A stretch of 25,205 nucleotides of DNA from DATBMY01 sp036554605 (lineage in GTDB: Bacteria; Acidobacteriota; Blastocatellia; UBA7656): the NCBI GenBank assembly GCA_036554605.1, contig DATBMY010000557.1, forward strand, positions 1 to 25,205, in the 5' to 3' direction. Each line of letters opens with the position of its first letter. The stretch's first letter is position 1. This document shows positions 1 through 8,304 of the stretch, in pieces. Under the pieces are notes generated by a model. It did no database searches, was not told where the DNA came from, and was given only the letters and a program-made list of their open reading frames with translations. Both the position numbers and the translations under genes were made by a program.

Positions 1-3000
1 TTTGTAACAAAAATCCATCTCGCGGGACCGTCCATAGCCTATTCGACATACTTAGGCGGCGACGGATGCGACACTGCGCGCGGCGTTGCCGTGGACGCGG
101 CGGGCAATACATATGTCACCGGAGACACTCTTTCGACCAACTTCCCCACTCTCAACGCGTTTCAGGGATCTATCGGAAGCATGTTTGGCGGCGATGCCTT
201 TGCGACAAAGTTGAGCAGTACCGGAACACTTGTCTATTCGACTTATCTTGGAGGCAATGGCTCTGACACCGGCTTTGGCATAGCGGTCGATTCAACAGGC
301 AACGCATATATCACCGGGAATGCATCTTCTTCCAACTTCCCCACGGCAAACCCGTTTCAGGCGACCGGCTTTGACGACGCCTTTGTGACCAAGCTCAATA
401 GCGCGGGTTCAGCTTTAATCTATTCGACATATCTCGGCGGATCAGCCGGCGACACCGGCCGCGGCATTGCTGTCGATTCCGCGGGCAACGCTTACGTGAC
501 CGGTTTTGCAGGATCAGCAGACTTTCCTACTGTACCGGGGGCGTTTAGAACCAAGAGCCCTGTATTTAAAAGCACGAATGGCGGCGGAACCTGGAACAAT
601 GACAATTACGGATTGAAGAGCGACATAGTGACCGAGCTTGCTCTGGACCCGAGCAAGCCATATACCATCTACGCGGGCACACGGAGCAACGTTTTCAAAA
701 GCACGGATGCCGGCCAAAGCTGGAACGCAAGCAGCAATGGTCTTGTGCGGCCGAGCGTCGTTGCGTTGGTAGTCAACCCCATCACGCCGTCAATAATATA
801 CCTGGGCGCGAACCTCTCTGATTTCGAAAACAGCAGGGGAGTTTACAAGAGCACTGACGGAGGAAGCACATGGAACGCTGCAAACACCGGCATTACCAAT
901 ACAAATATGTTGTCGCTGGCGATTGATCCGGTGACGCCTTCTACACTGTATGCGGGCGTAAATGGCAGCGGTATTTTCAAGAGCACAGACGGCGGCGCCA
1001 TCTGGACGCAACATGCCAGCCAAACGCTTACGTTCATAAACGCGATTGCAATTGACCCAATAACACCCTCAACAATCTATGCGGCAGGTCTCCATTCTAA
1101 CGGAGGTGTTTTCAAATCGACTAACGGCGGACTGACATGGCAAAGACTCAGCAATGGTGTGCCGAGCGGGGACACGCATAGTTTGGCGATAGATCCGCTG
1201 ACACCCTCGACCATCTACGCGAGCACTTTTCAGGGTATATACAAAAGCGTCGACAGCGGAGCCAGCTGGACTTCGGTCCCCGTGAGCTCCACAGGCTCAA
1301 TCATCATTGACCCGGTTACGACAACTACTCTTTACATACTTACCGGCAGCTCCAACGGAGGCGTCTTCAAGAGCATTGATGGGGGTAGTAACTGGGCTCC
1401 GGCAAACATCGGTCTGACGTACCAATCAGTTTCGTCTCTGATCGTAAATCCAATCGAGCCAGCAAGGATTTACGCGGGCGTACAAGTGCCTCAGGTTGAG
1501 AAGGATGCCTTCGTGGTTAAATTCAACCCTTCCGGCAATGCCCTGACCTATTCGACTCTGCTCGGAGGCAGCCGTTCCCGTATCGGTTTATTCGATTTCG
1601 ACGATGTGGGCACTGCGATAGCTATCGATTCGACGGGGAATGCGTACGTCGCCGGGCATAGCGCCACGCTCGATTTCCCGGTTACCGATAACGCATTTCA
1701 GCCGTTCAATCGCGGCTTTACCGACGCCTTTATCTCTAAGCTGACGATGTCGTATCTCATCAGCGGTCACGTATTGGATGGAAATAGTGTTCCGGTGAGC
1801 GGCGCGACCGTCACCCTGAGCGATGGCCAGTCATTAACATCAGTTGTTACCGAAGGCGATGGCTCATACCGGTTCTCACGGCTGCGCGAGGGAGGAAACT
1901 TCACCGTTAGCGCAGCCAAACCTCACTTCACGATGACGCCCCCGTCGCAAACCTTTAACAACCTGCGGAGCAATCAGACCCTCAACTTCATCGCCACCGC
2001 GACCACCGCGCCCTTTTACACCATTAGCGGGCACATTAGCGATAACGGGGCGGCGTTGAGCGGGGTGACAGTGGGGCTGGGTGGCTCACAACAGGGCGTT
2101 ACAACGACCGATGGCAACGGCTTTTATTCATTCACGCTCGCCGGCGGCGGCAACTACACCATTACGCCTTCGTTACTTGGTTTCACATTTACTCCGCCAA
2201 GCCGCGCCTTCAACAACCTGAACGCGAATCAGACAGGCGACTTCACGGTTATGCGCCAGGACTTCGTAGTGACCAATGCAAACGATCACGGGCCAGGGTC
2301 GTTGCGGCAGGCAATTATGAATGCGAACGCGACTGCCGGCCTTGACAGGATCGTCTTCAATATTCCGGGCCCGGGAGTTCAAACCATAAATCTGCTAATT
2401 GGCCTGCCGGAAATCACCGACCCGGTCGTCATTGATGCAACTACCCAACCCGGCTACGCAGGCGCGCCTCTGATCGAACTGAATGGAGCGCAGGCAAACG
2501 CCGACGCCGGCCTCTTTATCAGTGCCGGCGGCTGCACGGTTCGAGGTTTCGTTATAGGCATGTTTGGTTCGGGGTCGGGTATCCGGCTGCAGGACGGCGG
2601 CGGCAATACGATTCAGGGAAATTACATCGGCGTCGATCCGACAGGGACTCAGCGACGCATCAACGGCGACGGGATTTTAATCCTCCACTCCTCAAACAAC
2701 CTGATCGGAGGCACAACCCCTTCCGCTCGCAATATAATCTCGGGAAACGGGTCTGATGGAATAGAAATCTTTGACAGTGCGGGAAACCTGATCCAGGGAA
2801 ACTTCATAGGTACCGATGTCGGTGGTGGCGCGGCGTTGGGTAATGGGAGCAACGGCGTTGATATCGGCGGCACTCCCGAAACAACCAATAATACTGTCGG
2901 AGGAAGCGCGGCAGGCGCGGGCAATCTCATTTCAGGAAATACGCACGGAATCAATTGCAACTCGCCGGGCAATGTGATTCAGGGAAACCTGATTGGCACG

Positions 3001-5376
3001 GACGCACCTGGCACCGCAAGCATCGGCAATCAAATCGGGGTATCGGCCAGCGCCTCCAACACCCTGATCGGAGGGACTGTCGCCGGAGCGCGCAATATAA
3101 TATCGGGCAACGGCCTCGGGGTCACTATCTCGGGCGCGCAAAGCCGTGTCCAGGGTAATTTCATCGGTACCGACATTAGTGGAACGATTGCCCTCGCTAA
3201 TACCTCGGGCGGGGTGAGCGCTGGTGATAATGTATTAATAGGAGGGACAACTCCTCAGGCTCGCAATATCATTTCCGGCAATGAGGTGGCCAACATTTCG
3301 CTGGGCCATAATATCAGTGGCGACGCTGTGACAGTGCAGGGGAATTACATCGGAACCGATGTGACGGGCATGGTGGCTCTGGGTAATACGCCATTTGGCA
3401 TTACCCTTTCCAACTCTAACAATCTTATCGGCGGAACAGCGCCCGGGGCAGGTAATGTCATATCGGGGAACGGGGTGGGCATACAAATAGGCGGCAGCAC
3501 TTCGGCTATCCTCACCGGAAATCTTGTGCAAGGTAATCTCATCGGCCTTAATGCCGCGGGCGACGGGCCGTTGCCGAACAGACTTGAAGGCGTGATCCTC
3601 TCTGACGCTTCCAATAATAGTATCGGGGGCGAAGGCAGCGCAGGTAATACAATCGCTTTCAATGGTCGAAGTGGAATTCTTATTTTTTCAGGCACGAGCA
3701 ATTTGATAATCAGGAATTCGATCTTTTCCAATGGCGGTCTGGGAATTGATCTTTTTCCCTCTGGGGCAACCGCTAACGATCCTGGGGACGCAGATACCGG
3801 CCCCAACCACCTTCAGAACTTCCCGGTGCTGACTTCCGTGGTTTCGAGCGGTGGTAGCACTACAATTCAAGGAACGCTTAATTCCAGACCGAATACGAGC
3901 TTCCGGATAGATTTTTACTCGAACGCGGCTTGCGACCATTCGGGAAATGGAGAAGGGGCGCAATTCTTCGACACGACTAATATCACGACTGACTCCGACG
4001 GCAACGCGACAATTAATTTCATCTCGCCAATGATCCTGGCATCTGGCAGAGTCATCACCGCGACGGCGACGGATCCGGATGGCAATACCTCTGAGTTCTC
4101 GCCCTGCGACTCGAACAACTCAACCGGAAGCGTCCAGTTCAGCAGCGCAACCTACAATGTGCTCGAGGACGTTGGAAGCGCCGTGATAACGGTGATACGC
4201 GCCGGCGGCAGCAAGGGCACGCTTTCAGTCAACTATAGCACCGCGGATGGCACCGCGACCGCCGGATCAGACTACACCGCGACTTCGGGGACTCTCCTGT
4301 TTGCCGATGGGGAAACGACGAAGACCATCAGCATCCCAATTGTAAATGACGGAGTATCTGAGCCAGATGAGATCGTGCAACTTGCATTGACCGGGGTTAC
4401 AGATTTGGATGAACTGGGAAACCCGGCCATCGCGACGATGATGATTCGGGACAACGGTACTCCACTGGTTCTGACCGCAAATACCGTTGACTCGCCGGAG
4501 GGGAACAGCGGAACAACGAATGTGGACGTCATCGTCAGCCTATCGGCCCAGACGGGGAGGACGATAACCGTAGATTACGACACGGTCGCTGGATCGGCTA
4601 TCAGTGGAGTAGACTTCGTTGCCACATCGGGCAGTCTTACTTTTGCACCTGCGGTGACGAGGCAAGACGTAACCGTGTCTATCATCGGCGACACTATCAG
4701 CGAGAGCAACGAGACGTTCCATGTTGTGCTTTCGAACCCTGTGAATGCTAGCATAGGGAGCTCCGGGACCGTGCGGATCATCAACGACGACCTGTTTACA
4801 ATCACGAGCGTCATTGCACCCGCAGGCCGTAGCTCTGGCGGTCAGCAGATTAGATTAATCGGAGCGTTTTCCAGCCTGTCCACGGTAAGGGTTGGTGGCT
4901 TAAACGCGGATTGGTTTTATACCAATGGGAGTACTGATACCACATCGATTACAGTTACTACGCCACCGCATGCCGTCGGGGCTGTAAGCATTGCCCTTAC
5001 ATCTACGGGGGGGTCCACTTTCGTTAAGAATAACGCATTCGCGTACCTGCCGACGACGTTCACCGACAACGATCTGGTAGCGGGTGTGACGACGGCCAAA
5101 GCGCAACATATTCTAGAATTGCGGCAGGCGGTGAACGCTTTGCGGATGGTGGCCGGAATCGGGTCGGCTCCCTGGACAGATCTCGGGTTATTCCCCCAGG
5201 CAACCACAATCAAGGCTGTGCACATAGTGGAACTGCGGACGTATTTAGAGGACGCGGCAGCTAGGCTTGGCTACCCGGCAGGGACCTATACTGACCCCAC
5301 GCTCTCTACTGGATTTGTGATCAAGCGCATACATATTGAAGAATTGCGCCAGCGCATTCGCACTATCGCTGGCTAA
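1..5376 (+). CDS. Giant mosaic secreted/surface protein (SBBP, Asp-box, beta-helix, Calx-beta, IPT), 5' partial
   Basis: Frame 1 is open from the first base, so the gene begins left of the window; 1791 residues are visible. Domains in order: SBBP beta-propeller repeats (YSTYLGG...GIAVDSxGNAYVTG) to about nt 560; seven Asp-box/sortilin-like repeats (KSTDGGxxW) at about 562-1500; another SBBP stretch to about 1745; two carboxypeptidase-regulatory-like beta-sandwiches (SGHV/SGHI...GxYxF) to about 2260; a parallel beta-helix of about six repeats (NIISGN...VQGNxIGTD) to about 3760; a linker domain; two Calx-beta domains (about 4125-4790; STADGTATAGSDY); an IPT/TIG-like domain (about 4795-5055); and a terminal module with three HIxELR repeats. 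These folds are typical of exported adhesive or carbohydrate-binding surface proteins. No catalytic residues are evident and the signal peptide lies outside the window. The exact role is unknown. Confidence 0.9.
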   Translation, partial: FVTKIHLAGPSIAYSTYLGGDGCDTARGVAVDAAGNTYVTGDTLSTNFPTLNAFQGSIGSMFGGDAFATKLSSTGTLVYSTYLGGNGSDTGFGIAVDSTGNAYITGNASSSNFPTANPFQATGFDDAFVTKLNSAGSALIYSTYLGGSAGDTGRGIAVDSAGNAYVTGFAGSADFPTVPGAFRTKSPVFKSTNGGGTWNNDNYGLKSDIVTELALDPSKPYTIYAGTRSNVFKSTDAGQSWNASSNGLVRPSVVALVVNPITPSIIYLGANLSDFENSRGVYKSTDGGSTWNAANTGITNTNMLSLAIDPVTPSTLYAGVNGSGIFKSTDGGAIWTQHASQTLTFINAIAIDPITPSTIYAAGLHSNGGVFKSTNGGLTWQRLSNGVPSGDTHSLAIDPLTPSTIYASTFQGIYKSVDSGASWTSVPVSSTGSIIIDPVTTTTLYILTGSSNGGVFKSIDGGSNWAPANIGLTYQSVSSLIVNPIEPARIYAGVQVPQVEKDAFVVKFNPSGNALTYSTLLGGSRSRIGLFDFDDVGTAIAIDSTGNAYVAGHSATLDFPVTDNAFQPFNRGFTDAFISKLTMSYLISGHVLDGNSVPVSGATVTLSDGQSLTSVVTEGDGSYRFSRLREGGNFTVSAAKPHFTMTPPSQTFNNLRSNQTLNFIATATTAPFYTISGHISDNGAALSGVTVGLGGSQQGVTTTDGNGFYSFTLAGGGNYTITPSLLGFTFTPPSRAFNNLNANQTGDFTVMRQDFVVTNANDHGPGSLRQAIMNANATAGLDRIVFNIPGPGVQTINLLIGLPEITDPVVIDATTQPGYAGAPLIELNGAQANADAGLFISAGGCTVRGFVIGMFGSGSGIRLQDGGGNTIQGNYIGVDPTGTQRRINGDGILILHSSNNLIGGTTPSARNIISGNGSDGIEIFDSAGNLIQGNFIGTDVGGGAALGNGSNGVDIGGTPETTNNTVGGSAAGAGNLISGNTHGINCNSPGNVIQGNLIGTDAPGTASIGNQIGVSASASNTLIGGTVAGARNIISGNGLGVTISGAQSRVQGNFIGTDISGTIALANTSGGVSAGDNVLIGGTTPQARNIISGNEVANISLGHNISGDAVTVQGNYIGTDVTGMVALGNTPFGITLSNSNNLIGGTAPGAGNVISGNGVGIQIGGSTSAILTGNLVQGNLIGLNAAGDGPLPNRLEGVILSDASNNSIGGEGSAGNTIAFNGRSGILIFSGTSNLIIRNSIFSNGGLGIDLFPSGATANDPGDADTGPNHLQNFPVLTSVVSSGGSTTIQGTLNSRPNTSFRIDFYSNAACDHSGNGEGAQFFDTTNITTDSDGNATINFISPMILASGRVITATATDPDGNTSEFSPCDSNNSTGSVQFSSATYNVLEDVGSAVITVIRAGGSKGTLSVNYSTADGTATAGSDYTATSGTLLFADGETTKTISIPIVNDGVSEPDEIVQLALTGVTDLDELGNPAIATMMIRDNGTPLVLTANTVDSPEGNSGTTNVDVIVSLSAQTGRTITVDYDTVAGSAISGVDFVATSGSLTFAPAVTRQDVTVSIIGDTISESNETFHVVLSNPVNASIGSSGTVRIINDDLFTITSVIAPAGRSSGGQQIRLIGAFSSLSTVRVGGLNADWFYTNGSTDTTSITVTTPPHAVGAVSIALTSTGGSTFVKNNAFAYLPTTFTDNDLVAGVTTAKAQHILELRQAVNALRMVAGIGSAPWTDLGLFPQATTIKAVHIVELRTYLEDAAARLGYPAGTYTDPTLSTGFVIKRIHIEELRQRIRTIAG
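562..1500 (+). repeat. Seven Asp-box (BNR/sortilin-like) repeats inserted into an SBBP blade
   Basis: Seven copies of a KS[TVI][ND]xGxxW motif occur about every 42-49 codons. Most are preceded by a DPxxPSTIYAG-like strand. The block starts right after the SBBP blade segment ending in GAFRTKSP. The blade appears to resume at KDAFVVKFNPSG, the usual continuation of that repeat. The block therefore looks like a second propeller placed inside one blade of the first. Confidence 0.8.
5059..5373 (+). repeat. C-terminal module with three HIxELR repeats
   Basis: The last roughly 105 residues contain HILELR, HIVELR and HIEELR. Their His codons are at 5107, 5221 and 5332, so spacing is 38 and 37 residues. 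Each is preceded by a K-A/R-x-H context, and the intervening parts contain TD-x-x-L segments. From memory, similar tails end many otherwise unrelated secreted acidobacterial proteins, which suggests an anchoring or sorting role. That role is inference. Confidence 0.7.
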
Positions 5377-5461
5377 GGCATATTGACTTAGGCCGGACTT
5401 TTGCCGGATTAACACAGAGGCTGCCCTCATCGCGGTCAGCCGATACAAGAGGAAAAGGGCA

Positions 5462-7084
5462 ATGGCTTTAATCCGATCTTTCATACTCTCACTGGTGGTG
5501 CTCGCCGCCGCTGCTGTGACCTTTGCTCAATCTGATCAAGCAGCTAAACCCGCGGCTCCGCCCCAGGCGACCGTCATCGTCTCGCTCTCCGATAAGGGCG
5601 TGAGATTTGCCGCCCTCGGCCAGATCGGCAAAATGCGCCTCGAAGTCTTCAATTCTGCCGGCGATTCCCTGTTCAACTCCGAGTTCCTACCCGGCAACAT
5701 CAGGGATTGGACCCTGGAGGATAAGCTCGGGCAGCCCTTGCCAGACGGCTCCTACCTCTGCGTGGTCACGCTGCGCGACCTGTCGGGCCGCTTGAGCTTG
5801 AAGCAGGGCACCGTGCTTGTGCAGGGCGGCCGCGCCTCACTCCAATTGGGGGATTCCGGCCACGCAACCCAGCTTGAGCAGGAGAAAGTCCTGTCCCCTG
5901 TTTCGGATGGTAAAGATAGTGCCGCAACCATTACGGCGCACGACGGCACCGACGGGCAAGTCATTAGCACACAGGGTGCTCTTACGTTCCGCCTGGGCGA
6001 TTTCTTCAGCGGCAAGGATTCCGAGCAGATGCGCTTAACGCCCGAAGGCAACCTCGGCATCGGCCTGCTAAAACCGCAGGTGAGGCTCGACGTGGAGGGA
6101 TTGATCCGCTCCACCCGAGGTATAGTATTCCCGGACGGCTCGGTTCAGTACTCGGCCGCCACCAATACGTTCAGCTATCAAAGCTCTCGGCCCGGGCAGG
6201 CGAAGATTGGCGGCGGGCAGGGCGTTGACCTCGACGAGCCGGTCACCAACATCAGCGGGTCGGGCACTACGGGAAAGCTGCCCAAGTGGCAGGACGGGCC
6301 CGCGGGCGTGCTCACCGATTCAGCAATAGTCGAAGTATCGTGCCCTAACATCACGTGCATAGGCGTGGGCACCACTCCCGCCCCCGACACTCCATACAAG
6401 TTCGACGTGCGCGGGCACAACCGCTTCAGCGGGTCCAACGTCAGCTTCTATATGTCGGGCGTGGGCGGCAACGAGTGGGTCTTCCAGACGGTCGATTCCG
6501 ACAAGAGGTTCAGGATATTTGATAACAGCCCCGGGAGCGCGGGCGAGCGCCTCACGATAGCATCCGGGGGCAACGTCGGTATCGGCACCGTCACCCCGCA
6601 GGAGAAGCTGGACGTGGTAGGCAACCTCCAGGTCAGCGGCAACGCGGTGGTGCAAGGAAACATCGCGGCCAAGTACCAGGACGTGGCCGAGTGGGTATCG
6701 GCGAGAGAGAGTCTATCAGCCGGAACAGTCGTAAGCCTCGATGCAAAGCGGAGGAATTCGGTAGTAGCTTGCACTCGCAGGTATGATACACACGTAGCCG
6801 GGGTGGTCACCAAACAGCCGGGCGTGATATTGGGAGAAGGCGGCGAGGGGAAAGTGATGGTGGCGACAACGGGCAGGGTGAAGGTGAAGGTCGATGCGAG
6901 GCGAAGCGGGATAAAGATAGGCGACCTGCTAGTGACGAGCGGCGAGCCGGGCCTGGCGATGAAGTCGCAACCGATAAGGGTAGGCGGCAGGCTGATCCAC
7001 CGGCCGGGAACGATAATAGGAAAAGCGCTGGAACCGTTAGCCGGAGGACGTGGTGAGATACTGGTGCTGCTGAGCTTGCAATGA
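5462..7084 (+). CDS. Secreted protein with tail-fibre-like repeats and C-terminal surface domain
   Basis: 540 residues. The ATG follows the purine-rich GAGGAAAAGGG. Residues 1-23 form a clear signal peptide ending AAVTFAQ. Residues about 40-125 resemble a FlgD/Ig-like beta-sandwich (MRLEVFNSAGD...LPDGSYLCVVTLRDLSG). Two tail-fibre-like segments follow, with NLGIG...P..RLDVEG and NVGIGTVTPQEKLDV, plus a VFPDGSVQ motif near residue 221. The C-terminal domain (about 400-540) starts with YQDVAEW and is rich in beta-strand-like V/G patterns (GRVKVKVDA, GDLLVTSG). Similar C-termini occur on phage tail spikes and bacterial surface proteins, sometimes as self-cleaving chaperones. Autoproteolysis here is not shown. 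The gene starts 85 bp after the giant mosaic gene and could share its envelope role. Confidence 0.75.
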   Translation: MALIRSFILSLVVLAAAAVTFAQSDQAAKPAAPPQATVIVSLSDKGVRFAALGQIGKMRLEVFNSAGDSLFNSEFLPGNIRDWTLEDKLGQPLPDGSYLCVVTLRDLSGRLSLKQGTVLVQGGRASLQLGDSGHATQLEQEKVLSPVSDGKDSAATITAHDGTDGQVISTQGALTFRLGDFFSGKDSEQMRLTPEGNLGIGLLKPQVRLDVEGLIRSTRGIVFPDGSVQYSAATNTFSYQSSRPGQAKIGGGQGVDLDEPVTNISGSGTTGKLPKWQDGPAGVLTDSAIVEVSCPNITCIGVGTTPAPDTPYKFDVRGHNRFSGSNVSFYMSGVGGNEWVFQTVDSDKRFRIFDNSPGSAGERLTIASGGNVGIGTVTPQEKLDVVGNLQVSGNAVVQGNIAAKYQDVAEWVSARESLSAGTVVSLDAKRRNSVVACTRRYDTHVAGVVTKQPGVILGEGGEGKVMVATTGRVKVKVDARRSGIKIGDLLVTSGEPGLAMKSQPIRVGGRLIHRPGTIIGKALEPLAGGRGEILVLLSLQ

Positions 7085-7256
7085 GCATCTTATAGGTAAT
7101 CGGCTGAGGCTTATAAACAGCGCTGGCCCTCCAGCTAAGCATTCTGTCGATCCTGGTTATCTCGGCTTCTGTAAGCCATGACTTCATTTCGTAAGGGCAA
7201 CGCATGTCCGGCAAATTCAGAGTTTGGATGGAGTGCTTGCTACCGCGCCCGCGTAG

Positions 7257-7285
7257 TTGCGCCAAAAAGGAATAAAGTGTATTTT
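7257..7285 (+). promoter_or_regulatory. Possible sigma-70-like promoter of the PA2779/C39/TPR operon
   Basis: TTGCGC, a 17-base spacer, then TATTTT, about 45 bases upstream of the first operon start. Both boxes match the consensus only partly, so this is a weak prediction. Confidence 0.25.
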
Positions 7286-7328
7286 ATGGCTTTCTTACTG
7301 TGGGCGACTTCTCTAGAGGATGCGAATT

Positions 7329-7733
7329 ATGAAATTTCGTCTGCGGCAGGCTCCCCGAGTGCTGGTCAACTGCCTTCTGATTACCCTGTTCACTTTTCCC
7401 ACAAGCCTTCAGGCACAGACGCACGTGGTAAACCCGGCTGATCTCCACAAAGAACTGGTAAGCGCCACTCAGATGCGTCAGAAGAATCTAGAGAAAGCGA
7501 AGCAGTTCTTCTCGTCTAATACGGCGCGGGAAGCCTTGAAGACGGCTCGAATCGACCCGGCGCAGATCACAGCCGCGGTTTCGACGCTGAGCGACGGCGA
7601 ACTGGCGCAATTGGCATCACGAGCTGACAAGCTCCAGAATGACTTCGCCGCCGGGCAACTGAGCAACCGGGACCTGCTGCTCATCCTCGTGGGCCTCGCT
7701 GTTGTGATCCTGATCATCGTTGCAGTGCGCTAG
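7329..7733 (+). CDS. PA2779-family small membrane protein
   Basis: 134 residues from the ATG at 7329. This start is preferred over the ATG at 7320 because AGAGGA lies 8 bases upstream of it, whereas it abuts the earlier ATG. The protein has an N-terminal signal peptide (about 1-27, ending LQAQ) and a Lys/Gln-rich helical middle (QMRQKNLEKAKQFF). An RIDPAQITAAVSTLSDGELA segment follows, then a single C-terminal hydrophobic helix (LLLILVGLAVVILIIVAV). This layout and the central motif match the family named after Pseudomonas PA2779, whose gene sits beside a C39-like peptidase gene, exactly as here. Molecular function is unknown. It could be a substrate or membrane partner of the peptidase encoded 10 bases downstream. 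Confidence 0.75.
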   Translation: MKFRLRQAPRVLVNCLLITLFTFPTSLQAQTHVVNPADLHKELVSATQMRQKNLEKAKQFFSSNTAREALKTARIDPAQITAAVSTLSDGELAQLASRADKLQNDFAAGQLSNRDLLLILVGLAVVILIIVAVR

Positions 7734-7743
7734 CAAGGACCAA

Positions 7744-8304
7744 ATGTTTCGCCGGCTCGCCATGCTCACGGTTATCTTCGTGTGCTTTCGCGGAGTGCTG
7801 TTTGCCGCGGTGTCGGGGGGCGTGTGGCTGGACGTTCCATTTGTAAGGCAGGAGAAGGACGGCTGCGGAGCGGCGACCATCGCAATGGTGATGCAGTATT
7901 GGCTCAAACAGCAGGGCCGCTCAGCAAACGAGATCACGAATGTGAAACAGATCCATCGCGCCTTGAAGCTGCCCGGTACACACGGCATCTATGCCACCGC
8001 AATGGAGCGCTATTTCCAGCAGCATGGGTTTCGCACATTCTCGTTTAGCGGGGAGTGGAAGGATCTGCAAGAGCATCTGCGGAAAGGGAGGCCTTTGATC
8101 GTTGCCCTGAAGCCGTCAGGAGTCAATGCCCCTTTACATTATGTGGTTGTGGCCGGGCTGGACTGGGAGCGGGGGCATCTGTTGCTGAACGACCCGGCAC
8201 AGCGCAAGCTGCTTAAGCAGGACCGATCCGTCTTCGAAAAGCAATGGAGCGCCACCCGCAAATGGACGCTGCTGGCTTTGCCTCAGCCCCCCGATCCGAG
8301 ATGA
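7744..8304 (+). CDS. Exported C39-type cysteine peptidase (PA2778-like)
   Basis: 186 residues from the ATG at 7744, which has AAGGA four bases upstream; a TTG at 7720 would overlap the previous gene. An N-terminal hydrophobic segment (about 5-22) looks like a signal peptide or anchor. Papain-like C39 residues are visible: Q36 (oxyanion), C41 in DGCGAATIAMV, H132 in LHYVVVAG and D150 in NDPA. C39 peptidases usually cleave double-glycine leaders and are fused to ABC transporters. This one stands alone on the outer side of the membrane. Pseudomonas PA2778 is, as I recall, a C39 domain joined to TPRs; here the TPR part is a separate downstream gene that overlaps by ATGA. The substrate is unknown. 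Confidence 0.85.
   Translation: MFRRLAMLTVIFVCFRGVLFAAVSGGVWLDVPFVRQEKDGCGAATIAMVMQYWLKQQGRSANEITNVKQIHRALKLPGTHGIYATAMERYFQQHGFRTFSFSGEWKDLQEHLRKGRPLIVALKPSGVNAPLHYVVVAGLDWERGHLLLNDPAQRKLLKQDRSVFEKQWSATRKWTLLALPQPPDPR

Noticed and set aside
3345..3806. 153-codon minus-strand frame with Pro-rich product
   Set aside because: It is an antisense shadow of the beta-helix repeats in the giant surface protein; repetitive GC codons keep it open.
1..5376. DNA-level tandem repeats in the first gene considered as a CRISPR-like array
   Set aside because: Repeat units vary in sequence and length and keep codon phase; they encode protein repeats.
5383..5411. TTGACT box before the tail-fibre-like gene as a promoter
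   Set aside because: No acceptable -10 sequence occurs at normal spacing.
6807..7265. 152-codon minus-strand frame over the end of the tail-fibre-like gene
   Set aside because: Mostly antisense to a well-supported gene, with low-complexity Ser/Pro composition and no signal or motif.
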